Assembly (NCBI GenBank): GCA_002350725.1
Contig: DEFJ01000002.1
Span: forward strand, 12,124-76,123
Direction: 5' to 3'
DNA: 64,000 bases
From: Cyanobacteria bacterium UBA2855
Lineage (GTDB): Bacteria > Cyanobacteriota > Vampirovibrionia > Gastranaerophilales > Gastranaerophilaceae
In this document: positions 51,136 to 60,107 of the stretch, piece after piece
Numbering within the stretch: position 1 is the stretch's first letter
Layout: every line of letters begins with the position of its first letter
Position numbers and translations under genes: made by a program
The notes under the pieces: model-generated
Told to the model about the DNA's origin: nothing
What the model saw: the letters and a program-made list of their open reading frames with translations, nothing else
Database searches by the model: none

Positions 51136-52101
51136 ATGAAAGCTGTTGTATTTGATGAAGAATTAAAACTTGTTGATAATTATAAAAAACCTGTTCCTCA
51201 AAAAGGTGAAGCCCTTGTTAAAGTCACTCTTGCGGGTATTTGCAACACTGACTATGAAATTACAAAAGGTTATATGGGATATAAGGGAATTTTAGGGCAC
51301 GAAGCAGTGGGTATAGTTGAAGAAATTAACGACGAAGACAAATCCTTGCTGGGGAAAAGAGTTGTAGCTGAAATAAGCTATGGTTGTAAAGAACCTGGAT
51401 GTCCATATTGTGCACAAAAATTATATCGCCATTGTCCGGAGCGTCACACTTTGGGTATTTGGAGAAAAGACGGCGTTTTTGCTGAATATTTTACAATGCC
51501 GTTAGAAACGTTATTTGAAGTCCCTGATAATGTAACCGATGAGCAGGCGGTTTTTGTTGAACCTTTGGCTGCTGCTTGCGAAATAACAGAGCAACTGCAT
51601 ATAAAACCTTTTGAAAAAGTAATTGTTCTGGGGGACGGTAAATTAGGCTTAATTACAGCATTAACATTGAATGCGCAAAATATAAACGTTACCTTAGTCG
51701 GTAAACATCAAAATAAGCTCGATATTGCAAAAGCTCAAGGTGTAGATGTGATGCTTTTGCAGGATTTAAAAGTTGAAAAAATATATGATGTAGTTGTTGA
51801 AGCTACAGGTTCTATTTCGGGGTTTGAAACGGCTCTTGCGCTTACAAAACCTCGCGGGACTTTAGTATTAAAAAGTACTGTTGCCGCATCAAAAGAATTT
51901 AATCTTGCACCTATCGTAATTGATGAAATTACCGTGCTTGGTTCCCGTTGCGGGCAATTTGGCGGAGCATTAAGATTATTAAAATCAGAAAAAGTAGATT
52001 TTTCCCCACTTATTTCTGCAACATACAACGTTGATAATGCGATTGAGGCCTTTGAAAAAAACAAAGAAAAAGAAACATTGAAAGTATTGATTAAATTTTA
52101 A
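51136..52101 (+). CDS. Zinc-dependent medium-chain alcohol dehydrogenase
   Basis: 321 residues. The catalytic zinc site includes Cys36 and His55-Glu56 in GHEAVGIV. A structural-zinc loop has cysteines at 84, 89, 92 and 100, with slightly altered spacing compared with the usual CxxCxxC pattern. The NAD(P) fold reads VIVLGDGKLGLITALTLNAQ; the GDGKLG form, with Lys after the second Gly, resembles sugar- and polyol-type members. It oxidises an alcohol or sugar alcohol to an aldehyde or ketone, substrate unknown. AAGGAGAG lies upstream of the ATG. It ends at the terminator at 52105. Confidence 0.9.
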   Translation: MKAVVFDEELKLVDNYKKPVPQKGEALVKVTLAGICNTDYEITKGYMGYKGILGHEAVGIVEEINDEDKSLLGKRVVAEISYGCKEPGCPYCAQKLYRHCPERHTLGIWRKDGVFAEYFTMPLETLFEVPDNVTDEQAVFVEPLAAACEITEQLHIKPFEKVIVLGDGKLGLITALTLNAQNINVTLVGKHQNKLDIAKAQGVDVMLLQDLKVEKIYDVVVEATGSISGFETALALTKPRGTLVLKSTVAASKEFNLAPIVIDEITVLGSRCGQFGGALRLLKSEKVDFSPLISATYNVDNAIEAFEKNKEKETLKVLIKF

Positions 52102-52104
52102 ATA

Positions 52105-52138
52105 AAGGAAAACCGAGGCGGACACCTCGGTTTTCCTT
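52105..52138. terminator. Bidirectional terminator
   Basis: 14-bp stem AAGGAAAACCGAGG/CCTCGGTTTTCCTT with a 6-base loop, between the dehydrogenase gene and the convergent gene ending at 52155. Confidence 0.9.
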
Positions 52139-52154
52139 GTACGAGTTATGTATA

Positions 52155-53009
52155 TTATGAATTTGAAGCTCTTAAACTCACTCCGGAACCTGTGAATTCT
52201 TTAGGTTGAGATAATTTTACCTGACCATTGCTTGAGCCGTCCAATATATAATTGTTACCTTTTGTATATGTAGCTCCGTTTGGTCCTGAAGTACATTGAT
52301 AAACTGGTTTACCTCCGTCTTTTGTTGTACCGATTAATTTGAAGGTAAATGTTCCGGTAGAATCACTTATTGTAAAACTCTTAGGTAATTTGCCCTCAGC
52401 ACTCTTTTCCGCTTTCACTGCTCCGGAAATATCTCTGGTCTTTCCTGCTGATTTTCCTTCGGTATCGATTACATTACCTTTTGCATTATTCCAATTTATA
52501 CCTGTATTATCCGCGACATCATCTCCGGCATTGATTTTATCCGCGTCGTCACCTGTATATTGAGGTTTTACCTCAGGTTTTACCTCAGGTTTTTGTTCAG
52601 GTTGAGCTTCAGGTTTTTGTTCAGGTTGAGCTTCAGGTTTTTGTTCAGCTTTAGTTTCCGGCTGTTGGTCTTTTTGTTTAACTTCAGGCTCTCCGTTTCC
52701 AGCCTTATCTTTTTTCTTAAATAAACCTTTGATACCGTTCCATAAGCCTTTAGCTGCACCTATTACGCCTACACCAAGTGCGCCATAGCCAATCCATTTT
52801 CCGAGTTTATCCAACCAAGTTTCTTTAGGTTGAGCCGGCTGAGCCATCCATGCATCGCCCCAACCTCGGTAACCCATACTTCCGTAGTTATTATTTTGGA
52901 TAAATATATTTGTGGTACCGCCACTTTTCATTGTGCTCCACTGCCCCGGGCGAAAAGCCTGATAGGATTGCGGTCGGTTAATTTGTGTTGGATTGGTTCT
53001 TATTACCAT
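52155..53009 (-). CDS. Hypothetical protein with Pro/Glu/Gln tandem repeats
   Basis: 284 residues. The N-terminus is polar and Gly/Asn/Gln-rich with many aromatics (NNNYGSMGYRGWGDAWM). An amphipathic or hydrophobic segment (IGYGALGVGVIGAAKGLWNGIKGLF) is followed by a basic stretch. A disordered tract then repeats EQKPEAQP about every eight residues. The C-terminal ~120 residues form a beta-rich domain (FTISDSTGTFTFKLIGTTKDGGKPVYQC). AGGT lies seven bases before the ATG. A wall-spanning or anchored surface protein is plausible. No family recognised. Confidence 0.65.
   Translation of the reverse strand: MVIRTNPTQINRPQSYQAFRPGQWSTMKSGGTTNIFIQNNNYGSMGYRGWGDAWMAQPAQPKETWLDKLGKWIGYGALGVGVIGAAKGLWNGIKGLFKKKDKAGNGEPEVKQKDQQPETKAEQKPEAQPEQKPEAQPEQKPEVKPEVKPQYTGDDADKINAGDDVADNTGINWNNAKGNVIDTEGKSAGKTRDISGAVKAEKSAEGKLPKSFTISDSTGTFTFKLIGTTKDGGKPVYQCTSGPNGATYTKGNNYILDGSSNGQVKLSQPKEFTGSGVSLRASNS
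52563..52650. repeat. Tandem 24-bp repeat inside a coding region
   Basis: Two full copies of a 24-base unit (52586-52609 and 52610-52633) are followed by a partial third. Two 12-base related units precede them. They encode the EQKPEAQP/EVKP tract of the minus-strand protein and would be prone to copy-number change. Confidence 0.85.
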
Positions 53010-53252
53010 AATATACCTCGAATTTTACTCTCTTGTATATATAAAGTATATACTTTTTCAATAATTGCTTATTTTGTTTACATGGGGTTTACATTTCTTT
53101 ACAATTTTCAAAAAGCACATGGGGCATGACTATCTGGATAAGGCGTTCATGGGGCACTTAAAAATATTGGAAATATCATGAACTGTTTTCACAAACATCC
53201 TTAGTTAAAAATTAAAAGGCAAATTGTTGAATATTTATTTTAATTTTTAGAT

Positions 53253-54860
53253 TTATTGTTCGAAATCTTGTCCGCCAACAATTCTTAAATGTCTTTCGTC
53301 ACCCTCACCGACACTTTTACTTACTAAATTATGTTGTTCAACGAGTTCATGTTGTAGTTTTCTGATTTGCTGGTTTTGGGGTTGAAGTTCAATATTGTTT
53401 GCACCTGCAAGAATTTTATTTATGGCTGCTTTTGCTTCATCTAATGCTCTTTCCGCATCATCATAATATCCTTGAAGAGATTCAGATGAAGAAATTTGCA
53501 GTGCATCTTTCAAAACTTTTTGAATTTGCGCCATTGAATTTGTTTTAATATAAAATACCTGCAATCTGTATTCATTTGCGGTACTGAGTATTTTAGCACC
53601 ACCCTTTGCAAAGTTTTTATGAGCGATAACAATATCTGCTTCATCAAGATTACGAGTTATTTCAGCATTCATATCAAGGCGTTCGATAACTTTTTCGACA
53701 ATTGTTCTGGATACAGCGTATAAATATATCTTTTTATAACTTTTCATTTCTTCAACATATTTTTGACGAGAAAAACTAAATTTCAAACTGTCGGAAGGAT
53801 TAATTTTTTCTTCCAAAGCATGAATTTGTTCGGTAATAGAAGGCTTAGTTTTAACCTCATCCTGTTTTTCTTCTTCTTTTACTGTCTCATCAACTTTTCT
53901 TATTTCAGGTCTGATTGGCCACCCGCGAAGAATATAATCAACGGCTTCTGCCGTATCTTTGTATACAGCAAGAGTATTTCTGTCTAAAATTTCTATAACA
54001 ATATCAAAAGTAGGTTGTTTTTCTCTTTCCAATACAGTTTTTTGCGTGGAACGGCGACGTGCTTCATCATCACCAAGAGTTACAGATTGAATGCCGCCGA
54101 CAAGATCTGATAATGTCGGGTTTTTAATAAGGCTTTCTAACGAATTACCATGAGCAGTAGCAATAAGCATAACACCACGTTCGGCAATAGTTCTTGCCGC
54201 CTGAGCCTCTTCTTCTGTCCCGATTTCATCAACAACAATAACTTCAGGGGTATGGTTCTCAACAGCCTCAATCATAATATCTTTTTGAAATTGAGGTTGA
54301 GATACCTGCATTCTTCTTGCATGCCCTATTGCCGGATGAGGAGTATCACCATCGCCTGCGATTTCATTAGAGGTATCAACAACGACTACACGTTTACCTA
54401 TTTCATCGGCGACAAGTCTTGATATTTCTCTTAATTTTGTGGTTTTACCAACTCCAGGTCTGCCAAGAAATAGTATACTTTTACCCATTAAGCAGAAATC
54501 TTTTATGCAGGCAATTGTACCGGTAACAACTCTGCCAATACGACAAGTCAAACCTATAATTTTACCCTGTCTGTTTCTTATCGCACTAATACGATGCAAA
54601 GTTCCGGGAATACCGGAACGATTATCAGACGTAAAATTTTGTATTCTATCGGTTATATATTTAATATCATCATAATTTACAATCTCTGTGCCAAGATACT
54701 CAATTTTACCGCCGGAATGACGAATTTCCGGAACTCTACCTATATCAAGAACAATTTCAATAACATCTTCCATTTGCTCATAAGTCACATGCCGCTTGAC
54801 CTTTTCAGGTACCACTTCCATAAGACGGTCGAGATCGTTTTGAAATTGTAGGTTACTCAT
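53253..54860 (-). CDS. Ycf45/SpoIIIAA-like AAA ATPase with C-terminal R3H-type region
   Basis: 535 residues. The AAA/RecA-like ATPase lies in the N-terminal half: Walker A LGRPGVGKTTKLREISRLV, Walker B VIVVDEIGTEEEAQAARTIAERG, plus DTSNEIAGDGDTPHPAIGHARRM and the TAHG segment. A charged linker follows (about 325-365). Then come a small domain and a helical end with HNLVSKSVGEGDERHLRIVG, which fits an R3H single-stranded nucleic-acid-binding module. The architecture is typical of cyanobacterial Ycf45-family proteins and supports a cyanobacterial relative as the source. Role not established. The ATG has AGGCAAAG upstream; transcribed alone. Confidence 0.9.
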   Translation of the reverse strand: MSNLQFQNDLDRLMEVVPEKVKRHVTYEQMEDVIEIVLDIGRVPEIRHSGGKIEYLGTEIVNYDDIKYITDRIQNFTSDNRSGIPGTLHRISAIRNRQGKIIGLTCRIGRVVTGTIACIKDFCLMGKSILFLGRPGVGKTTKLREISRLVADEIGKRVVVVDTSNEIAGDGDTPHPAIGHARRMQVSQPQFQKDIMIEAVENHTPEVIVVDEIGTEEEAQAARTIAERGVMLIATAHGNSLESLIKNPTLSDLVGGIQSVTLGDDEARRRSTQKTVLEREKQPTFDIVIEILDRNTLAVYKDTAEAVDYILRGWPIRPEIRKVDETVKEEEKQDEVKTKPSITEQIHALEEKINPSDSLKFSFSRQKYVEEMKSYKKIYLYAVSRTIVEKVIERLDMNAEITRNLDEADIVIAHKNFAKGGAKILSTANEYRLQVFYIKTNSMAQIQKVLKDALQISSSESLQGYYDDAERALDEAKAAINKILAGANNIELQPQNQQIRKLQHELVEQHNLVSKSVGEGDERHLRIVGGQDFEQ

Positions 54861-55266
54861 TTTCTTTGCCTTTCATATTTTGTAATAGACTATATATACA
54901 AAATTATTATTGGCTGTTTTTCCGAACTTAAATGTCCTCATGTATATTATAACACTTTTGGCAAAATTTTGTTCGGTATAATATGTTACATTTGTAGTAA
55001 TTTTACAAAACTTAATAATTTAGGAATTGTGAAAAGTGTTGATTTTACACGACTTTGCATAATTTTTAAGTTTTTATAATAGATCTAATTTTTTTGCTAA
55101 TTTTAAATTTATACGTCGTATATCAATATAAATAAACTTAACATTTGTAATAAAATGGTAAAAAAAGGCAAAATTTCATATATTTAAACTAGATTTTTTT
55201 CAGAAAAATGTTATATAATAAGTAATGAAAGATTTTACTAAAAATAAGAATAGAAGGGTGCTTAAA
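54861..55266. other. AT-rich divergent regulatory region
   Basis: About 400 bases of very AT-rich DNA between divergent genes. Several TATAAT-like boxes are visible, the best for the plus strand at 55214-55219. That box places the transcription start near 55225 and so favours the ATG at 55267 over the one at 55225. No coding frame or strong hairpin is seen in the remainder. Confidence 0.5.
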
Positions 55267-56463
55267 ATGAGTAAAGAAAAAGCAATATTATTTACGGTGC
55301 TGGCTATGTTAGCTACATACGGTGCTGCCAATGCAATTCCGTCAGGTCCTTTTGGATATGACTTACAAGCAGATATTCATCGTAGTGAAAACCAACAACA
55401 ACAGCAACAACAGCAACAACAAATACAGACACAAGATCCGTCACAAACCAACGCTAACGGAGAAGAACAAAAGCCTGTTGAATATATACCAAAAACCGCT
55501 TTAGACTTTTATTCATTTGTACCAATAAAGGATTTGTATGTTAAAGATATCGACAACTCTTCAACATACTATTCAAATCCGACAATGAAAAGCGCTATTT
55601 ATCGTTATAAAACCGGAAACTATACCGGATGTTTACAGGAACTATATGCGTACATTAAAAAACATCCAAATGATGCTTATGCTTATTATTATATGGGTCT
55701 GTCATATACCAAAATCGGCAAAAAAGATGTTGCGGCTAAATGCTTCCAAAAGTGTATTAACTGTAAGGCAACAGGAACATTATTGGAGATGGCCGTTAAA
55801 GGCAGAGATTGTATAAAAGGAGGAATGTATTGTCATACCCCTGTAAATCCGAAAATTGATATTAATGCACTTAAAGCTGAAAAGCTTAAAGGATATGATG
55901 ATTTAGATAAATTTATCATGTCTCCGTACAGCGGACATGGCTTTACTCCTGAGTTAGAAAAAGAATATCAGCAAAAACAACTTGATGTTCTTCAAAAAAC
56001 AATTAATAACAAAGATAATTTAAACAATACAGACATGAATCAACTCAAAAAAATTGAGAGAGAACAATCATATTTGCAAAATGGCGAAATAATGGGTATG
56101 GCTGCAGCATTGGATGACACACCCAGCGATAAAGAAATACTTAATGCTATTGATGTTTTAAGAAGAGCAGGTTTGAATATTTCAACAACCACCACTGGAA
56201 ATACTTCATCAGACAGGGTTGTTACAGAAAAAAAAACTCCTGATGTAAATCCGTCAAATTACATCAATCCTGAATACGAAAACATTAATATGCTATTAGG
56301 TAATGGAAACAATAACAATTCAGATCCGATGATGTCTATGTTACCGTACATGTTAAAAGATAATGAAAACGGTAAAAACATTGATCCGCAAGTTGTTCAA
56401 GCTATGATGATGCATTCTATGATGAGCGGCTTAAACGGGCTTAATTCAACCGATAATAAATAG
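55267..56463 (+). CDS. Secreted TPR protein with poly-Gln tract
   Basis: 398 residues from the ATG at 55267 (AAGGG eight bases upstream). A signal peptide (MSKEKAILFTVLAMLATYGAANAIP) is followed by a run of ten consecutive glutamines near residue 45. A TPR-like region lies at about 115-170 (YKTGNYTGCLQELYAYIKKHPNDAYAYYYMGLSYTKIGKKDVAAKCFQ). A long helical and Asn/Met-rich C-terminal part follows. It is probably periplasmic. The Gln run is encoded by mixed CAA/CAG codons and may vary in length. A second TPR-type gene follows after 5 bases. No named family. Confidence 0.75.
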   Translation: MSKEKAILFTVLAMLATYGAANAIPSGPFGYDLQADIHRSENQQQQQQQQQQIQTQDPSQTNANGEEQKPVEYIPKTALDFYSFVPIKDLYVKDIDNSSTYYSNPTMKSAIYRYKTGNYTGCLQELYAYIKKHPNDAYAYYYMGLSYTKIGKKDVAAKCFQKCINCKATGTLLEMAVKGRDCIKGGMYCHTPVNPKIDINALKAEKLKGYDDLDKFIMSPYSGHGFTPELEKEYQQKQLDVLQKTINNKDNLNNTDMNQLKKIEREQSYLQNGEIMGMAAALDDTPSDKEILNAIDVLRRAGLNISTTTTGNTSSDRVVTEKKTPDVNPSNYINPEYENINMLLGNGNNNNSDPMMSMLPYMLKDNENGKNIDPQVVQAMMMHSMMSGLNGLNSTDNK

Positions 56464-56468
56464 AATAT

Positions 56469-57077
56469 ATGGATAATTCTGAATATTTAAAAGCTAAAGA
56501 GGAACTGTTGACAGCATCGAGCGATGACTGTCAACAGTTCTTTATATCCGAAGGTTGTATATTAGAAAGCGCATATTGGGAGCTGTTTCATCAAAACCCT
56601 AATAAGGCAAGAGAGAAGTTTTCTAAAATAATTGATGCAGATATCAGAGCAAAATGGGGAATATTTCTGTCATATATTTGCGAAGACAGAATTGAGGGAT
56701 TACCATCGTATTTTGAGCTCAGGAATTTTTTTGAACCTGATTTTCAAATATTGTTCAATTACTATCTTGGAGATTACATTGAGAATATATGCAAATATTC
56801 CGAATGGTTATTTTCAATAAATCCGGAAATTTACAAATATATCGGCAGAGTTTTTATGAATAACGATTACGTGAATTTAGGATTACATTTTTTAAACAAA
56901 GGCAAAAACAATTTTTATAATGACCCGGAACTTCATTATATGCTCGCACAATATTATCTTAAGACAGAAGACATTGCTGCTGCCAAAAACGCAACAATAA
57001 CATGCTTAAATATATTACCCGAATATTATCCGGCAAAAAGACTCCTAAATATGCTAAAGTCAAATACTGAATTGTAA
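56469..57077 (+). CDS. TPR-like hypothetical protein
   Basis: 202 residues, helical, with TPR-like units at the C-terminus (PELHYMLAQYYLKTEDIAAAKNATITCLNILPEYYPAKRLLNML) and degenerate ones before. There is no signal peptide, unlike its upstream neighbour. It lies five bases after the secreted TPR gene and is presumably co-transcribed. No ribosome-binding site is obvious, suggesting translational coupling. Function unknown. Confidence 0.7.
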   Translation: MDNSEYLKAKEELLTASSDDCQQFFISEGCILESAYWELFHQNPNKAREKFSKIIDADIRAKWGIFLSYICEDRIEGLPSYFELRNFFEPDFQILFNYYLGDYIENICKYSEWLFSINPEIYKYIGRVFMNNDYVNLGLHFLNKGKNNFYNDPELHYMLAQYYLKTEDIAAAKNATITCLNILPEYYPAKRLLNMLKSNTEL

Positions 57078-57162
57078 TTATACTTTATTACTTTTTGTAA
57101 AAAGGGATATACATTATTGTTTTTTCTGATAAAATAGGAATAGTAAAGATTAAGGATGTTTT

Positions 57163-57630
57163 ATGGGTATCTTATTAGGAAGAGAAAATCTTGTAAAGCT
57201 TATCAAAGATTTGCATAATACCGGGAAAACAGTTGTAACAACAAACGGTTGTTTTGATATTTTGCATGTCGGACATGTCAGATATTTACAAAAAACAAAA
57301 AGCTTTGCAGACATTTTAATAGTCCTTTTAAATTCTGATAAATCAGTAAAAAAAATCAAGGGACCTACACGTCCTATCAATAATGAAGAGGATAGAGCAG
57401 AAATACTATGTGCGCTATCTTGTGTAGATTACGTTGTCCTTTTTGATGAAGACAGCCCAAGGGATATACTCGATGAAATGAAACCTGATGTTTACACAAA
57501 AGGTGCAGATTACACCATGGACACACTTCCTGAAGCAGATATAATGCGTAAAAACAATACAAGGGTAGAATTTATAAGTTTCGTAGAAGGTAAATCTACA
57601 ACAAATATAATAAACAAAATAAATAAATAA
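57163..57630 (+). CDS. rfaE2: D-glycero-beta-D-manno-heptose 1-phosphate adenylyltransferase (HldE C-domain type)
   Basis: 155 residues. A nucleotidyltransferase with the HVGH motif (35-38) in TNGCFDILHVGHVRYLQ. Further segments are RPINNEEDRAEILCALSCVDYVVLFDEDSPRDIL and an ending typical of RfaE2 (KGADYTMDTLPEADIM, VEFISFVEGKSTTNII). It makes ADP-heptose, precursor of the LPS inner core and a known innate-immune trigger. It lacks the kinase half present in fused HldE, so the kinase must be encoded elsewhere. It leads the lpxD-lpxC-fabZ cluster by 13 bases. Confidence 0.93.
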   Translation: MGILLGRENLVKLIKDLHNTGKTVVTTNGCFDILHVGHVRYLQKTKSFADILIVLLNSDKSVKKIKGPTRPINNEEDRAEILCALSCVDYVVLFDEDSPRDILDEMKPDVYTKGADYTMDTLPEADIMRKNNTRVEFISFVEGKSTTNIINKINK

Positions 57631-57643
57631 AAGGAGAATAAGG

Positions 57644-58738
57644 ATGAAACAATTTACAGTTGAAGAGATTGCTCAAATTACTGGCGGTATGCTCACTAAA
57701 GTTCAAGATGCAAAAATTGAAAGGATTGCACCTCCTGCTTTGGCAGATGAAAATACTTTAGCACTTGCTTTAGGCGAAGAAGAAATTGCAAATCTTGCAA
57801 AATCAAAAGCAAAAGCTGCTCTTGTACCGTTGGGTGTTCAACTTGACGGATTAACAACAATAGAAGTTGAAAGACCAAGACTTGCAATGATGAAACTGAT
57901 TAATTTGTTCTATGTACCTCCTACAATTAACTCTGGTATCCATCCTACAGCTGTTGTTGATTCTACAGCTAAATTAGGTGCAAATGTTCAGGTAGGGCCT
58001 AATGTTGTAATTTCTCGTGATGCAGTAATTGGTGATAATACAAAAATTATGGCAAATACATACATTGGCAGCGAAGCTAAAATAGGTAAAAATTGTTTCT
58101 TCCATCCCGGAGTAAATATCGGAGATAGAGTTCAAATTGGTGACGAGGTTATTCTTCACCACGGAGTTTCTTTAGGAGCTGACGGATTTAGTTTCGTAAC
58201 AGAAAATCCTGATAACATTGAACACGCAAGAAAAGAAGGTTCTATTTCAGGAGAGGACGCTGCTAAACACGTTATCTTTAAAATTCCTTCTATCGGAAGC
58301 GTCGTAATCGGAAACAATGTTGAAATCGGTGCAAATTCCACAATTGACAGAGGCACTATTGAAAATACCGTTATTGGGGATAACACAAAGATTGATGATT
58401 TAGTTATGATTGGGCATAACTGCCGTGTAGGTAAGGGTTGCTTAATAGTTTCTCAAGTAGGTATTGCAGGTAGCTGTGTAATAGGTGACAGGGTTGTAAT
58501 TGCAGGACAAGCAGGTCTTGCAGACCACATAGAAATCGGTTCTGATACTATCATCACAGCAAAAGCGGGTGTTACAAAATCATTCCCTGAAAAGTCAATT
58601 ATTGTAGGTATTCCTGCCGTTCCGAGAAAAGACTTTATAAAACAGTTAAAAACTATGAAAGATGCACAGGAAATTTTTGCAAAATTCAAAAAGTACGAAC
58701 CGTTACTAAAAGAATTTGAAGAAAACGTTTCTAAGTAG
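57644..58738 (+). CDS. lpxD: UDP-3-O-acylglucosamine N-acyltransferase LpxD
   Basis: 364 residues. An N-terminal uridine-binding domain (1-100) precedes a left-handed beta-helix of hexapeptide repeats (about 105-330) with ILHHGVSLGADGFSF, which includes the catalytic His region, and DDLVMIGHNCRVGKGCLI. A C-terminal helix follows. It adds the second acyl chain in lipid A synthesis. AAGGAG lies upstream of the ATG. It lies within the rfaE2-lpxD-lpxC-fabZ run, 16 bases before lpxC. Confidence 0.96.
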   Translation: MKQFTVEEIAQITGGMLTKVQDAKIERIAPPALADENTLALALGEEEIANLAKSKAKAALVPLGVQLDGLTTIEVERPRLAMMKLINLFYVPPTINSGIHPTAVVDSTAKLGANVQVGPNVVISRDAVIGDNTKIMANTYIGSEAKIGKNCFFHPGVNIGDRVQIGDEVILHHGVSLGADGFSFVTENPDNIEHARKEGSISGEDAAKHVIFKIPSIGSVVIGNNVEIGANSTIDRGTIENTVIGDNTKIDDLVMIGHNCRVGKGCLIVSQVGIAGSCVIGDRVVIAGQAGLADHIEIGSDTIITAKAGVTKSFPEKSIIVGIPAVPRKDFIKQLKTMKDAQEIFAKFKKYEPLLKEFEENVSK

Positions 58739-58754
58739 TTAAGAGGTTGAACAG

Positions 58755-59585
58755 TTGGTCGATTGCATTACTCTAAAAAATGAAATAAAAATAACAGGCA
58801 ATGGATTGATGAAGAATAAGCTATGCGAAGTAAGGCTTGTACCTTCTTCTACCGGTTTGATACGCTATTTTGTAAAAGATAACGAACCGTTTGTTGCCTG
58901 TGTTGATAATGTACTTGCAACAGACCATTGCGTAGTTCTTGGAAAAGGTAAGGTAAAAGCAATTCTTACAGAGCATTTAACAGCAGCTTTGGCTTTTTGT
59001 CATATCAATTCGGTTGATATTTATATGAGCGAGGAAGAAGTTCCTATCCTTGACGGCAGCTCTAAAATATGGATTGAAGAATTCAAAAAGTCCGGCATCA
59101 CAAAGCCGTTTATGTTCAAACCAAAACAATATACGGTATCAGAGCCGGTATATTATTTAAATGGTAAGACCAGTGTTGTTATATTACCGGATAAAGAGCT
59201 TTTTATGTCTTATGCCGTTAATTACGACCATCCTCAAGAAACAAGACGTTTTGTTAATTATAATCATAAAAACCCTGATGAAATCATAGAAGCGAGGACT
59301 TTTGGCTTTTATAGAGATTTAAAAAAGTTTCAGATGCTGGGATTTGCACAAGGGGTAACGGAAGAAAATACATTAGGTTTTATGGATGACGGGTCTTATT
59401 CTACGCCTTTGCGCTCAGAGAGTGAACCGATAAAACATAAGATGCTTGATATGGTTGGTGATTTATACTTGACAGGTATAAATCCATTGGATTTAAAATG
59501 TCAAATTTTAGCAAAAGAAGCAGGTCACGCCGTACATGTAAAAGTTGCAAAAATATTAAAAGATAAAATAGTAGAATGTAAATAA
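58755..59585 (+). CDS. lpxC: UDP-3-O-acyl-N-acetylglucosamine deacetylase LpxC
   Basis: 276 residues, slightly short for the family. Zinc ligands are in place: His74 (LTEHLTAAL), His228 and Asp232 (IKHKMLDMVGDLYLTG). The catalytic His258 (AGHAVHVK) is also in place. LpxC is the committed step of lipid A synthesis. The start is TTG at 58755 with AGAGG eight bases upstream; no ATG fits the conserved N-terminus. The segment ARTFGFYRDL is kept, while the loop FAQGVTEENTLGF is divergent from the E. coli form. Part of the lpx operon. Confidence 0.94.
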   Translation: MVDCITLKNEIKITGNGLMKNKLCEVRLVPSSTGLIRYFVKDNEPFVACVDNVLATDHCVVLGKGKVKAILTEHLTAALAFCHINSVDIYMSEEEVPILDGSSKIWIEEFKKSGITKPFMFKPKQYTVSEPVYYLNGKTSVVILPDKELFMSYAVNYDHPQETRRFVNYNHKNPDEIIEARTFGFYRDLKKFQMLGFAQGVTEENTLGFMDDGSYSTPLRSESEPIKHKMLDMVGDLYLTGINPLDLKCQILAKEAGHAVHVKVAKILKDKIVECK

Positions 59586-59599
59586 ATAAGGAGAAACAA

Positions 59600-60055
59600 A
59601 TGTCAGAAGAAATTAAAGATCAAGAAGCATTTAGCATGGATATATTTGAAATTATGGAGATGCTTCCTCACAGATACCCATTTTTACTTGTAGATAGGAT
59701 TACAGAGTGCGTTCCGGGAAAATACTGCAAGGGATATAAAAATTTAACGATGAACGAAGAATTTTTCCAAGGTCATTTCCCAAACAATCCTGTAATGCCG
59801 GGAGTATTGCAACTTGAAGCAATGGCTCAATGTTCAGCTCCTATATTACTTAAATTACCTCAATACCAAGGTAAATTAGCATTATATGCAGGTGTTGAAA
59901 ATGCCAGATTTAAAAATATTGTAAGACCTGGTGATAAATTTGAAATAGAAATTGAACTTACAAAATTAAAAGGACCTATCTGTAAGGCACACGGCATAGG
60001 AAGAGTTGACGGTAAAGTTTGTGTTGAAGCAGATATGACTTTTGCTTTAACATAA
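59600..60055 (+). CDS. fabZ: 3-hydroxyacyl-ACP dehydratase FabZ
   Basis: 151 residues, hot-dog fold. MLPHRYPFLLVDRI precedes the catalytic His59 in FQGHFPNNPVMPG and Glu73 in LQLEAMAQ. It dehydrates beta-hydroxyacyl-ACP in fatty acid elongation and competes with LpxA/LpxD for the same substrates, hence the common linkage with lpx genes. AAGGAG lies upstream of the ATG. Last gene of the plus-strand cluster; a terminator follows at 60079. Confidence 0.97.
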   Translation: MSEEIKDQEAFSMDIFEIMEMLPHRYPFLLVDRITECVPGKYCKGYKNLTMNEEFFQGHFPNNPVMPGVLQLEAMAQCSAPILLKLPQYQGKLALYAGVENARFKNIVRPGDKFEIEIELTKLKGPICKAHGIGRVDGKVCVEADMTFALT

Positions 60056-60078
60056 GACATTGATTTGTAATCAAAAAG

Positions 60079-60107
60079 GTCGGCTGCTTATAGCCGACTT
60101 TTTATTT
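60079..60107. terminator. Terminator between fabZ and the convergent gene
   Basis: 7-bp GC-rich stem GTCGGCT/AGCCGAC with a 6-base loop followed by TTTTTATTT on the plus strand and preceded by an A-run, so both convergent units may use it. Confidence 0.85.

Noticed and set aside
52563..52650. Regular short repeats resembling a CRISPR array
   Set aside because: Units are contiguous without unique spacers and keep the reading frame of a protein; they encode a Pro/Gln stalk. No cas genes are present.
53119..53181. 20-codon frame in the gap upstream of the Ycf45-like gene, with repeated CATGGGG segments
   Set aside because: No ribosome-binding site and too short to judge; possibly a trace of a lost gene but not supportable.
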